Notes: generated from the sequence alone by a model not told the origin. 64,000 nucleotides of DNA from Erpobdella octoculata (GCA_963978895.1 OZ022238.1:18521871-18585870), one strand, 5' to 3'. Numbered from the stretch's first letter, positions 46,279 to 57,849 are shown. Numbers and translations are program-made.

Positions 46279-48136
46279 TTGGTTTCGTCTTCAGGTCGGT
46301 ATCGCCATGGGGTGCTCTATTTCTCCCATATTATTCGTGCTAGCAATGCAACTACTTCTGAATTCAGTTGGTGCAAGGGTAGAGGATGTTTATGTCGGCC
46401 GAGGTATTTTCATGCCACCTCTGAGAGCTTTCATGGACGACACGACAATTAGTTTGAATAAGTGTATTTCAATGAGACGGACACTTGATGTCTTCAGCGA
46501 TCTACTCAAATGGTGCGGAATGAGTTTTAAAGCATCTAAATCGAGAAGTCTCTCCCTGCGTCGCGGTAAAATTGACGAATACACCGTTTTCTCTGTTGAT
46601 GGTAACAAGATTCCAACAGTGAGCGACGAACCAGTGAAAAGTCTCGGGAGATGGTATTGTAAATCCCTGAATGACGTTGATCAGGGTGCTGCTATTCTCC
46701 GTATGGCAACTGTCTCCATGGAAAGCATTAATGCTGCTCCGCTTCAGAGCAGGTTCAAAGTGTGGATTTTGCAATTTGTTTTAGTGCCAAGACTGCTTTG
46801 GCCTCTGACAGTCTATGAAATTGGTCTGCAAGTTGTGGAGAAACTAGAAAGAAAGATAGCTCGTTTTACACGTCAATGGTTGGGTCTGCCTCCGGGATTG
46901 ACGTCTGTGGCTCTCTACGGCAAAACAGCCAAGCTGAGACTTCCATTGCGGTCTTTTGTTGAAGATTTCAAGATCAGCAAACTGAGAACTCAGATGATGC
47001 TCGATAATTCAACGGATCAGAGAGTCGCTGAGGTAAAACCAACTCTAATCTCAGGAACCAAATGGAATGCTAGAGTTGAAATAGAGAATGCCACGGTTTC
47101 TCTCCAGTGGACTGAAAGGACCGGAGCAGTTCAGTTGGGGCGGCATGGTGTTGGATGAAACCACCATCTCTGGTGGTCCAAGGCAAACGCTCAGGAAAGA
47201 TCAGACTTGATTGTTCAGGACAGAAAGCAAGCGATAGAAAGCGAGAGAGTTGTGAAGAGCGCACAATTGTCACAGCAAGGCGACTGGACCAGATGGGAGG
47301 AGACAGTTCAGCGGTCATGGGAAGATATATGGCGCTATGCTCCAGTGCGGCTATCGTTCCTCATTAGATCGATGTATGATCAGCTGCCAACAGCCAGCAA
47401 TTTAAAGAAATGGAAATTAATTGAGAACGATGAGTGTCAGCTCTGCGGTCAGTCGCAGTCATTGATTCATATTCTTTCCTCCTGCTCCTATTCCCTTTCT
47501 CATGGTAGATACACGTGGCGCCACAAACTTGTTCTCCAAAAGCTGCTGGGATTTGTAAAAGAGGCCTGCCGAAAAGCCAACTCAATGGAGGTGAAACCTA
47601 GGAGGAGGATTTATTTTTTGAGAGAGGGATTGCCGCAGCTAAATCGCCCAAAAAGAACCCTCACGGAAGGAGATAATGTTTTCCATGCGGCGAACGACTG
47701 GAGGGTCTCTGCTGATCTGAAAACGGAAAAGTGCTTCCCAGTTTCAATAAAGGAAAGTGGAAAAAGGCCAGACATAGTTGTTTTTTCGAGTCTGGCCAAG
47801 ACATTTCTTCTCATCGAATTGACAGTGCCTTGGGAAAGCAACATGGAGGCCAGTAACATCATGAAATTAGAAAGATACAGAGAATTGATGTTGGATTTGG
47901 AAGCAAATGGCTCAAGAGCTGAGCTTTTTGCTGTTGAAGTCGGAGCACGCGGTTTGATTGGTAAATCTTTGCTAAAGTTGCTCCGGGCCCTGGGAATGTC
48001 TAACAGAGAGCGGACCCGTGCAATTAAACAGATTTCTGAAGCAGCAGAATCGGCTTCATTCTGGATTTGGTCTCAAAGAGAAAAAAAAGAAGATTTTCCA
48101 AATTTAGAAGCCGCTCTCTCCGCTCCGCAAGAATAG
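46279..48136 (+). pseudogene. R2-like LINE: reverse transcriptase end and restriction-like endonuclease
   Basis: Plus strand. Starts mid-palm with GIAMGCSISPILFVLAMQLL, catalytic FMDDTTI (about 46430-46455), FKASKSRSLSL, EPVKSLGRWY. One nonsense codon (TGA at 47156-47158, where the frame otherwise continues) interrupts it. Then CQLCGQSQSLIHILSSC (a CCHC-type finger, 47435-47490) and a restriction-like endonuclease region RPDIVVFSSLAKTFLLIELT, of PD-x14-E form, to the stop at 48134-48136. Such endonucleases give R2/R4-group LINEs their target choice. The upstream frame back to 46193 overlaps the inverted piece and is chimeric. Confidence 0.82.
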
Positions 48137-48467
48137 AATTGCTTCGTCTTTGTTTACGTGGCGATATTAAGTACCGCTACGAAAGCGAAGCCGTTATGTC
48201 GTCGAAGGTTTTCTCACTTGAATAGTCTGAATTTCTCTAAAGTCGCGAGTTTATTTGCATGACAAATATCTGCCACGATGCAAGGAGTGATAGAAATTCG
48301 ATGTCGGGAAAGAACAAAAACATTTTCTGTCGGAGGACGTTCGTCCGTCGAACGTGGCTCGCCCCCCTTAGAACGTCAAGAAATTAAAGAGCCGAAACGT
48401 TTGCTCGAGGGGGGGTTTTCTTCTGATGACCTCCACAGAAAAGCTCTTCAGGAGTGCACACACACAT
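48137..48467 (+). mobile_element. R2-like LINE 3' UTR
   Basis: Noncoding tail, over 90% identical by eye to 58105-58428 reversed. Ends GCTCTTCAGGAGTGCACACA and runs into (CATA)n. Confidence 0.8.
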
Positions 48468-48748
48468 ACATGCATGCATGCATACATACATACATACATA
48501 CATACATACATACATACATACATACATACATACATACATACATACATACATACATACATACATACATACATACATACATACATACATACATACATACATA
48601 CATACATACATACATACATACATACAAACATACATACATACATACATACATACATACATACATACATACATACATACATACATACATACATACATACATA
48701 CATACATACATACATACATACATACATACATACATACATACATACAAA
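48468..48748. repeat. (CATA)n microsatellite, about 280 bp
   Basis: Follows the R2-like 3' UTR, with a few CATG and CAAA variants. Confidence 0.97.
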
Positions 48749-48935
48749 CATACATTTTTACGCTTTTATAATTGGACCAACATTGACGCACGCTTTGTCT
48801 CCCCCGAGATGACTGCAAAGAGTTGCCCATGTGAAAAACACTTGTCTATTTTGAGTTTTACTTCGAATTTATCGAGCGTTTGTTTTTGAAATTTGTATAA
48901 TCTTCATTCGGTGATGAAACGCAGCGTTCGGTCTA

Positions 48936-49006
48936 TGGTGCTAGGTTAGCTGAGTTGGTAAAGTGTTAGCCTTGAATGTGAAAGCTTCCCGGTTGAATGT
49001 GAGCCT
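48936..49006 (+). ncRNA. tRNA-like sequence (SINE head or tRNA pseudogene)
   Basis: GGTTAGCTGAGTTGGTAAAG fits a polymerase III A box, and CCCGGTTGAATGTGAGC is a degraded B box at the right distance. The cloverleaf is imperfect and there is no CCA context, so a working tRNA is unlikely. Confidence 0.5.
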
Positions 49007-49369
49007 TTTCGACGCAAAATTAAACAAAAAAGCACAATGAAAAATATTTGAAAACAGTATTTGATTTAAACATTTTATCGCTAAAGTGTCTCAACAAGTC
49101 GTGTTCAGCGTTTCAAAATCTATCATCGTGAGTTTTTCATATCAATAATCTAGGCTATTGCACAAATGTTTCTCGTCGCCTCGTCGCGAAAAGGCGCAAA
49201 CAAGATCACATCATTCCCATCCTTAGGAATTTCAACTGACTAAGAATCGAACATAGGATCGAGTTCAAATTGACACTACTGGTTTTTAAGTATCTCCAAA
49301 ACATGTCTTCCGCACCTCGCATCAATTATTCTATGCCTGCATGATATACTGAAATAAAAACGACTTTTT
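49007..49369. other. noncoding stretch
   Basis: No gene. The 19-bp phrase ATTCCCATCCTTAGGAATT at about 49214 recurs at about 49670, bracketing repeat B. Confidence 0.45.
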
Positions 49370-49645
49370 TTAAGTTTTCATAATTTTTTTTAATGACTGC
49401 TCGTCGATGTCTGACAGCTGTTTTTTTTTCAATTTTTGAAATAAACTAAACAGATATAGACCAGCCGTTTCTTTACTTTAAAGGATTAATTAAATACCAG
49501 CAGCAAAACTTGCGTAATTTGCTAGCAAAGCTGTGTTACCTTTTTGGACGCAAAATTAAACAAAATTAAAGAATGAAAAATAATTAAAAAACATTTTTGA
49601 CTCAAAACTAATCATAAATGCACAATGAACAAGTAAGGGATTAAT
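49370..49645 (+). repeat. dispersed repeat B, copy 2
   Basis: Matches 41440-41725; here repeat A does not follow. Confidence 0.85.
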
Positions 49646-49687
49646 TAAATACCAGCAGCAAAACGTTTATTCCCATCCTTAGGAATT

Positions 49688-49815
49688 AGAGGTTTTTTCT
49701 TTTTTTTTCTTTCGCTCCTGTTCCCTACTCCGCTTGCTCTCCCGCTCACGCTCCCGGTCGCTTTCTCGCTCCTGCTTGCTTTTCCGTTCCCGCTTGCTCT
49801 CTCGTTCCCGGTCGC
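49688..49815. repeat. CT-rich CGCTCCCG repeat (Helitron family interior)
   Basis: Tandem words TTTCGCTCCTGTTCC, TGCTCTCCCGCTC and CCCGGTCGCTTTCTCGCTCC resemble the interior of the element at 4500-4570, including the AGAGGTTTTT phrase in front. Confidence 0.6.
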
Positions 49816-52057
49816 TTTACCTCACTTAAATTAATTCAAAATACTAAAAATTATTTATATTTTAATCTAACCTTTTTTCATTTGTTTTGGAGTGCATACG
49901 AACGATTAAATATTTTTATCGATTTCAAATATATCGCTTTCTAAAAACTTTCTTTAAACATTTTTTCGATAAAAACCACAAAAACTGTCATTTTGACGGG
50001 CTACTTCTAGTTTGCATATAGAAATTTAAAAAACATTGTTTTGAAAAATCAAATGAAAAGCCGGCCAAACACGTTTTTCTGTATTGCTTGTTATTTTTTT
50101 ATACTTTTTTAGAGCAAACAGGTTAATTGCCTTTAGAATTACTATTTGGCACAAACCCAATGCAAAAATCTCAAACTTTCCTAGGCTCAAGGTGACTAGT
50201 TATCGAGTTTATTTCCCAAACCAGCCAGCTTCTCTCCGAAGTTCGCAATCCAAAAATACGCCAAAACTTTTGAGATAAAATAAAATACGAGCTCTTGCTT
50301 TTCTTTGTGCTGACAGCCGACAACGCTATGCTGTCTAATAGATGTAAGAAAATGTCGATAACTTACTTTCGGGATTGGGACACCAGACGATCGATAACTT
50401 GAGTATCACTTTATTTACTTCCACTGTTGCAGTAAACGTATATTATGCCTGTTATTCTTTGTAAATAAATTATTAATCTGTAAATAAATAATTTGTACAT
50501 AGGAAATGTTCGTGCCACTATTTGAGTACGTTCTAGTCAAATACGTTAGAGCCGCTGTACATAAGAAAACGGGGCAAATGCACGTGACCAAAGTTTCAGT
50601 ACGTTATATCTACATGTACGTTATATCCGGGAATGCGCAATACCGGCATTGTGATGTACATGTGAGATAATGTACTTAAGACATGTATCACTGTCAAAAT
50701 TCACCTGAAACACTTTCAAAGAGAGCTGAAAGATCAATGCTAGATTTTGAAATTGACACAGGATTTTCTTTCTCTCTTTAGTTTTTTGTAACAATAATTA
50801 TGACACAAAGCATTTTGTTTAAAAGGCTTTAAATCATGCTTTAAGTTGTTTGGTTGTTAAATCAAGATTTATTTGCTATACTTGCTCCAATATAAAAAAA
50901 GTTACATTAACTGTAACGCTTTAGTCTTAATAACAAATTATTTAACAAATAGTTATATAAAAAACCAATAAAAATAAAAATGAAAAATAAAAAACTTAAT
51001 AACTAACTTAGCATGACTCTGTGTAAGACGTTTTTGTGTGAGGTTTTAGTTTCTATAGCAAATTAATTTTTTTATATAATTATATGAATGTATTCAGAAG
51101 TATAAGACATTTGTTAAAAACCTGCTCGATTTTACTCATAACGGCTTCTAAAAATGTTATCATACTTTTTTTATTATCAAAATATCAACATTCCAGATGT
51201 ATAAAAAAACGTATTTTGGAGTTTTGTGAGAACACATTAGAAATTATTAATTTCTTAATACGATAGCAATTATGCGACAAACGTTTTATTGTTTGTACTA
51301 TGGGCTGTAATTAAAGAAGGGTGTCAAAAAAGTGGCAACTGGAGAGCTAATAAGGGAGCAAGCGTTAAAACCTAAAGTCAATTGCGACAGTAAAACGTTA
51401 GCTGTTAATGAAAATTTCAAGAAATGTAGCTGATCTTTTTTTAGGTTTCCAAGGTCAAAAACAAATACATGTAAGCTGTAATAATTCAGAGACTGGTATA
51501 AGGGGAATCCTGGAGGTCTAGACCCACCTTTTTGTTGCAAAAAACGCAAGTTATTGAACACTTTACAGGCATTTACGTGATTCAAAAACCTAGGCTCAGC
51601 GATTTTTCTAGGAGGAAAAGTTGTCATAATGTCCCTTCCTTTAAATATCTTAAACTAGTATAATCGCAGAAAGCAAATAATTCAAAAAACCTTTTCAAGG
51701 CATTTTTATCTGTAACACGGAATGTCTGCAAATAATAACTTTAATCTAAACAATTTTAGTTTTTGAATTCATTTTGAATTTTTCAATAGTGGAAGTTATT
51801 TTGTTAAAGTTATTTAGTGAAAGTTATTTTGAAAAAAAAATAGTTGAGATTTTTGTTTTTGTTGGACTTGATTAAGCAGGGAAATAAAATAAAATTACAA
51901 CTAGTGGAATGATCACTAAGATTTAATTAAAAAACTAAATTGTAATTAAAAACAATACTTAGAATAAATTTCTAATTTATTTTTTTTTATCTAGTTTACT
52001 AGTTTGCTAATATAACTAGACAATTCATTTTTACTTATTTTTTATTTATACAAATAG
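49816..52057. other. AT-rich intronic DNA of lectin copy 2
   Basis: No gene, no clear repeat. The last bases give the acceptor CAAATAG (52051-52057) for exon 3. Confidence 0.5.
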
Positions 52058-52285
52058 CAAGTCCAAACTTGGCTCTGAATCCTAAAACTTGGCAGAGCTC
52101 TAGCTATTTTTCTGAAATATTTCTTGAGTCCTGGCTTGCTGTCGATAACGTTTATGACACCTTGCTGTGCAGCCACACCAATGATCCGGATGGAGGACCA
52201 AACTGGTTCATGGTTGATCTGGAACACTTGGTTAAAACTACTTACATCCGAGTGCTTACCAGATATACATCAAATTCTTTTAACA
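52058..52285 (+). CDS. lectin gene copy 2, exon 3 (F-type lectin domain, first half)
   Basis: Encodes SPNLALNPKTWQSSSYF, WLAVDNVYDTLLCSHTNDPD, GGPNWFMVDLEHL and YIRVLTRYTSNSF. Acceptor TAG at 52055-52057; donor ACA|GTAATT at 52286. Phase 1 at both ends, matching the microexon at 34035-34068. The F-type fucose triad is only partly kept: the H is present, but the R-x-D and cysteine-pair segment reads RYTSNSFN. About 18 kb separate it from exon 2, so linkage to that exon is inferred from phase and from copy 1. Confidence 0.88.
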
Positions 52286-52406
52286 GTAATTGGTTTTGTT
52301 TTAAAATTTTTATGATACTATTTTCAAGAAAATATGTAAGATAAAACCTGTCATAGTGTTTCTTTTTTTAGTTTTCTAATTAAAACCTTTACAAAAAATG
52401 TTGTAG

Positions 52407-52651
52407 GAATGAGATACAAAAATTTGACAATTGGAGTTACAAACACATCATGGATGATTCAAGCACCACTAAGAAATACTTATCCTCTGTGTGGTATCTA
52501 CACTGACGATCCTCCAATTGCTGATTGGTTTAGAGTAAATTGTTCTCTTTCTACACCTCCTGCAAGATACGTCATCGTCCAACAACCTTTTTATGGAGCT
52601 GTTTATGGTGGATACTTGAGTTTGTGTGAAGTACAGGTTTACAAAAATTAG
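52407..52651 (+). CDS. lectin gene copy 2, exon 4
   Basis: Acceptor TTGTAG at 52401-52406; TAG stop at 52649-52651. Encodes KNLTIGVTNTSWMIQAPL, YPLCGIYTDDPP, ARYVIVQQPFYGAVYGG and LSLCEVQVYKN. It completes the lectin domain. Nearly identical to 10933-11177. Confidence 0.9.
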
Positions 52652-53105
52652 TTTTAATACTAAGTGATGACAGTCTAACATTAAAAAAAAATAAAGTTTT
52701 TATTTTTTTATTTTATTTTCTTTGCTGATGACACTAATGCTTGTGCCTCAATCAATTGTCTTTTAAAATAAATTGTGAATTATTCCTTGTTTCTGAATGG
52801 TTTGGCAGTAATAAATTATCACTGAATCTTAGCAAAACTGACTTTATTATATTTTACTCCAGTAGAAAAAAATACACAGATGACTTCTTTTTTTTTTATT
52901 AATAATAACTCTATAGCCCCTGCCTCTTCTTTCAAGTTTTTGAGAGTAGTGATTGATGAGCATTTAACATGGTCGCTTCATAAAACTAATATTAAAAATA
53001 AAATATGAAAAACTATTATTTCAATTTCTAGAATAAGACATTTTATTGATACCAAAACTGTTTTTATGTTTTACGACTCGATGGTTTATATTGTTCTGAC
53101 ATACG

Positions 53106-53305
53106 CGTATGGTAACATTGTATGGTAACATTGTATGATAACATTGTATGATAACATTGTATGGTAACATTGTATGATAACATTGTATGATAACATCGTA
53201 TGGTAACATTGTATGATAACATCGTATGGTAACATTGTATGATAACATTGTATGATAACATTGTATGGTAACATTGTATGATAACATTGTATGGTAACAT
53301 TGTAT
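53106..53305. repeat. 13-bp minisatellite TATGGTAACATTG, about 15 units
   Basis: Units TATGGTAACATTG, TATGATAACATTG and TATGGTAACATCG alternate. The seed TATGGTAACATTGTATGG encodes YGNIVW of the surrounding LINE remnant. Copy 1 has a single diverged unit at the same place (about 11937-11950). Repeating Cys-Tyr-His-Thr frames on the minus strand are artefacts. Confidence 0.95.
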
Positions 53306-53388
53306 GAGCCTCAAACAATCTTTCTCGTCTTACTAGTCTCAAAAAAATTCAAAAACCTGCTATTCGTTTCAAATTTCTGCATATAGGG

Positions 53389-53822
53389 TAAACTGACCAA
53401 TCGCTGGCCACTGACCTATTACTGGGCACTCTTCAGGGGCATTTTAAAAAAGTTCATCACGATCTATAACTTTAAATAACGTTTTAAACCTTTATGGCTA
53501 TATGTAACTTTGAAGTCTGGTTTTACTAATCCCAGCATGATTTATCGCTACATAGAAGCTCGAAAATTTGCAACATTACGGTATTAAAATTTTGAAAACT
53601 TGAGAAAAAATTGTTTTCTCAACTCAACCAGTAAATTATCTGGATATTTTACAAAATAAATCCAAATAAAAGGTGACTTCCTTACCATGCTCTCATTTAC
53701 TTTTTTCAGTTCTTTTATCTAATTATTCACTAAAAATAATGTAGAAATTAGAAATTGTAGACCAATTAATGGCCACCATATACTGGCCATGGTCAGTATA
53801 TGGTAAATTATGGCAATTATAG
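53389..53822. mobile_element. about 430-bp insertion absent from copy 1
   Basis: Alignment with copy 1 breaks at TATAG (about 53388) and resumes after TATAG (about 53822). It begins GGTAAACTGACCAATCGCTG and ends in TATATGGTAAATTATGGCAA. No coding content; terminal repeats are weak, so the class is unknown. Confidence 0.5.
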
Positions 53823-53985
53823 TATGTGTCAACAAAAGCTCATTTTATCAAACATGGTTTATTAAATGTAAACAAAAAAAATTTAACATATCAATCTGTG
53901 TTTAAATACTCTAAGAGCTTAATTCCTTCAGCTTTTATTTATTTCTTTTTCAAAAGCAGCAGTATACTCATGAACAACTAACGTT

Positions 53986-54325
53986 CTCGTCATGTACGTA
54001 CATGGTTAAGATTTTGCTAGAACAAATTTGAAAATGTTTTCTATCAAATGTGTTGTTTCTCGAGTTTGGTCTGATAGTACTAAGTCAAGTTCAATTTTAT
54101 CTTTTTTTTTGCGTTTTTCAAGAAAATATCTAAAATTACTTTCCCATTAAATAATTATATATTTTTTTTATCATAGTTTGTATCTATCATCTATTTATTT
54201 TTTATGTTTTTTATTTTAATTTTTTTATACCTGAATAAATATTATTATATTTGTTTTCATGTAAGTGTCAATTTTATTCAAACGTTCGTGGTTGATGGAA
54301 GGAGGGGAAGTTACGGTCGTGTGGT
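53986..54325. other. noncoding AT-rich stretch
   Basis: No gene or repeat recognised. Confidence 0.45.
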
Positions 54326-54574
54326 TTAAGCGACAAACTCTTGAAAACGAGGCGTGTGATAGTTCTCTTCTTGAACGGAGTTAAACTGCGCTGAACCAGT
54401 GATATACTTGTAATAACTCATGCAATGGCGGTATCGATTTTTTTGGGTAGCCAAGTGAGAATTGGGAATGAGGCTGCAATGTCTTTCAGGAGCATTCCTA
54501 AGACATATCATAACTTCTTTGATGGTCAAACGCAACAGACGGTTCAAGCAGAAAACGCTATGTGTTGTCGACAA
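54326..54574 (-). CDS. hypothetical protein fragment
   Basis: Minus frame of 82 codons, MSTTHSVFCLNRLL ... EVMICLRNAPERHC ... LATQKNRYRHCMSYYKYITG ... TPRFQEFVA. Composition is protein-like and the codons are less AT-biased than the flanks, but I do not recognise it. It may be the C-terminus of an old transposon gene. No partner domain is visible upstream. Confidence 0.25.
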   Translation of the reverse strand: MSTTHSVFCLNRLLRLTIKEVMICLRNAPERHCSLIPNSHLATQKNRYRHCMSYYKYITGSAQFNSVQEENYHTPRFQEFVA

Positions 54575-54843
54575 CAGTTTTTGTTCAGATGTTATTCATT
54601 TTACTGTTGGTAAGGCTGGAAAATTGTTGATATCATCTTTTCCCTGGCTGCAACAATAGACTCAGACGGCGCCAAAGTAAAACAGTGTTTCTACTGCATG
54701 AGTCGATGGCAGTTGTCCAGTAGATGTTGTTGCTACTGAGACTGCTCACGTCCTTGAACTCTGAACTTTGGTATTTTAACTGTTGTAGCTGTCAAATATT
54801 TCCGTCAGATCGAGGATCAATTTAGTAACCAGCTGATCCTATG

Positions 54844-56038
54844 CAGTGTTGGGTAAAATCATTTTTGAAATGATTTGAAATCAAAATCAAAATCGTCAAG
54901 AAAAATATGATTTCAAATCAAAATCAAAATCATTAATTACAAAAATGATTTCAAATCAAAATCACTTTTAAAAATGATTTCAAATCATCAAATCAAAATC
55001 ATTTTTTTAATAAATTATTATCACACGGTATGGTTTAATTTAACATAATTTTGTCTATAAAATTATGCTTTAACACAATTTGATCTAAAATCACTTAAAC
55101 AATGAAATGTGACTAAAGTTTATTCATCTTCAAAAGCAACAATTTCTCAAATATTGAATCAGTCAAACTATTTCTTCTGTGAGTTTCAATTAAACCGGCG
55201 GAACTGAACAGTCTTTCGACAGGAGCTGACGAAGGCAGTGTTGTATTATATCGTATGAACACTTTTTTAATCAATTCATATGAACTAAAAATGGCAAAAG
55301 TGCTGTCAATATCCGATAAATAGTTCATCATTTTAATCTTAATGTTGTAGACATTGTTAGAGGTACCGATGGTCTGTGAAGAACACTGGTCATCACAGTA
55401 GCCGTAGTCATTATCAATTCGTTCCATGCTTTGACTTTTGAGTCCATCAGCAGTAGCTGATACAGATATGACGCTCATCCATTAAATATTAAAATCAATA
55501 AAATTCAACTGCATTTGAGTTTTCGGCATATTAAGATAGCAACGTATTTGATTTAATAATTGTTCGGTAGGAAAGTACGGTTTTACCGTATCTATTATAG
55601 TATAATAATAGCACTTTACCTTCAAATGACGAAGAAAATTTTGATCCTGAAATTGACTTAGCGCAATTAACACACTTAGCTACCACTCTGTCACCTTTCC
55701 CGCTAGTTATTTAAAAAAAATACCACCAAGTAACGAAGGCAAATTACACATTCTTACGCAATTCAAATCGCAATCTATACTATCTGCCATGTTGTTAAAA
55801 ACTATTTGTATAAGTTACCGCTTAAAGCGATTGTTGGCTTGGCATAGAAATAGCAGCATAGAAAAAGTATGTTATGATTTTGACTTTCAAATATTAAAAT
55901 AAAATCGAAAATCGTCAAAAAATGATTTCAAATCAAAATCATAATTAAACTTTGCAAAATGATTTCAAATCAAAAATCAATATTTTGATTCGAAATCATG
56001 ATTTGAAATCATTTGATTTTAAATCCTACCCAACACTG
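54844..56038 (-). mobile_element. 1.2-kb deleted hAT element
   Basis: Ends CAGTGTTGGGTAAAATC and AATCCTACCCAACACTG; 8-bp duplication ATCCTATG at 54836-54843 and 56039-56046. Both subterminal regions are packed with TTTGAAATCAAAATCA words (54860-55005 and 55880-56010), probably transposase-binding repeats. Confidence 0.92.
55113..55673 (-). pseudogene. hAT transposase C-terminal remnant
   Basis: Minus strand. The 55478-55113 frame ends in IRYNTTLPSSAPVERLFSSA, then RRNSLTDSIFEKLLLLKMNK, the hAT dimerisation domain. The 55673-55482 frame (LSQFQDQNFLRH, TIIDTVKPYFP) is the segment before it, one frameshift away. Upstream catalytic and BED regions are deleted. Confidence 0.85.
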
Positions 56039-56044
56039 ATCCTA

Positions 56045-56145
56045 TGTGAGCATGCCGGTGGCATTTTCGCCAATGTCCGACGGTATAAGACAGGGAGACA
56101 AATACTATCATCTGATTGGATAGTTTTAAATGACTAGGTCACATA
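56045..56145 (+). repeat. left arm of a large inverted repeat
   Basis: Pairs with 57850-57950 (shared CATTTTCGCCAATGTCCGAC, GGTATAAGACAGG, CTGATTGGATA). About 85% identity by eye. Arms enclose about 1.7 kb. Confidence 0.8.
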
Positions 56146-56364
56146 CAACCATAGATATCTATCCATATTTGCATACATTATGCTCTTGAAGCTTGCTAAT
56201 ATTTTCGTTTGAAATTTTTTTTATTTTGGTCAAATTAACCTTTACACTTTTATTTAGAAACAACTATACATAATTTTATGATTAATAATAATTTTTATTT
56301 AAAATTAACATGATTGTAGTATCTATGGACTGTAGGCCATAAGTTATTTACAGCTGAAAATTAT

Positions 56365-56545
56365 TGTTTTATACTTTTTTAATACTATTGTTTTAATACT
56401 TTTTTAATACTATTTTAATACTATTGTTTTAATACTATTTTAATACTATTGTTTTAATACTATTTTAATACTATTGTTTTAATACTATTTTAATACTATT
56501 GTTTTAATACTATTTTAATACTATTGTTTTAATACTATTTTTATT
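56365..56545. repeat. 25-bp tandem repeat (TTTTAATACTAT-based)
   Basis: About six units of TTTTAATACTATTTTAATAC plus TATTG. Confidence 0.9.
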
Positions 56546-57849
56546 GATACTTATAATAGTTCTTACAATCATTCTAATATTTGTATGTGGCTTCTATATT
56601 GTGAGCCATTTAGACAAAAAAGGCCATAGACAATTTTGTATCTACTTTGATATAACTTGTCTCCACAATTCTTTTTTTACAACTGCCTTTGCCATATACA
56701 CCAAATAAAAGCTTGCTGGACCTGTAACATTAAAGTATTCAAGACCTTTTGTCATGTTTCTGTTGCAGATAAATAAATAACTCAGCTAATCTGACATGCA
56801 TATGAAAAATTTAAGTTACTAACTAAATTTTAGATATTTTTAAACTAATGCAACATTTTTAGGCTTCAAATGTATTATGAGTAACATGACATTTTAGATT
56901 TAGATGATTAAAAATCATTAAAAAATTATCAGTTTTATTGATTTCTTTGATTTTAATTGAGAACAACAGTAGAAGAACTATTCAGCTTTATTATATTACA
57001 AAATTATTTCAGTTCTTGATTATGAGGCCAATATAAAAAATTAAAACACAATTATTTCTGCACTAATAACTGGGAAGTCAAATAATTAAACAACACTGCA
57101 TACTGAAATATTGTCAACTCAAGATAATTCATGAATTTATTAAAACAAATAATGCTAGAGTTTGAACTTTGAAAAAATGTTTTGGATCAAAGCAATGAAG
57201 CACAATTTTTTCATGCTGTTTTGCTTATGTGTCTGTTTGTTTAAATCCTAAAGAAATCAGTGTTACTATGCACTCTTATCACATGCTTGTCCTTAGCATG
57301 CTGACAGAGTAGAATTTGGTTGAAAATATATTATCAATCTCCTGGGAAAGTTTCAGATATGTTCCAAATAGTCCTATTTATCTCCATGAACAACTTAGTT
57401 AAGCCATTTCTGCATTAAATAAACAACTAATGAGTTAAATTGCACAGTATCATAATTTCTTAGATAAGAATAACTGTTTGTAATGATATATTTTTTTTAG
57501 AACAGAAGCCTTTTGCATTATTAATTCACTAAAAAAATCAAATTCCATTTGGTAAACTTTTGTCAAAAGTTATTTGTCATTCAATTAGTAATTAAAATAG
57601 TTTATTTGTGTTTCAGTTGATTGACTAGGCTTGGCTTATATGATTGGAAAAGCTTCATTCCAAATATTGATTGACAGAATGACAAGTTGAATTTTCTAGT
57701 CTATTTAACTATTTAATTACATATATGGAGTGTCAAATAACTTAAGCGGCAACTTTTTCAATCTTTATCCACCGGAAAAACCCATAACGGCCAACAACTA
57801 TAAAATAAACAACATCGGAAAACAAAGCGCGTCTATATATTTGCATAAT
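56546..57849. other. interior of the large inverted repeat
   Basis: AT-rich, no gene recognised. Confidence 0.5.

Larger units (their letters stand above)
52700..53985 (+). pseudogene. LINE reverse-transcriptase remnant, copy 2
   Basis: Same remnant as 11240-12180. FFADDTNAC (about 52720), LFLNGL, then FKFLRVVIDEHLTWSLHKTN (about 52935-52990), ISRIRHFIDTKTVFMFYDSM and VYIVLTYAYGNIVW (about 53075-53125). From that last motif it expands into a 13-bp minisatellite and is later split by an insertion at about 53389-53822. The shared end GAACAACTAACG marks the limit of homology with copy 1. Confidence 0.7.

Noticed and set aside
48410..48460. Third hammerhead motif (CTGATGACC...GAAAAGC) in the R2-like 3' UTR
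   Set aside because: The bases between CTGATGA and GAAA do not form stem II, and no stem I pair is present.
48936..49006. Functional tRNA gene
   Set aside because: The A box is good but the B box and acceptor stem are degraded and no full cloverleaf forms. Listed only as tRNA-like.
53021..53342. Regular repeats resembling a CRISPR array or a repeat protein
   Set aside because: The 13-bp units are contiguous with no spacers, and they derive from LINE codons. The genome is eukaryotic.
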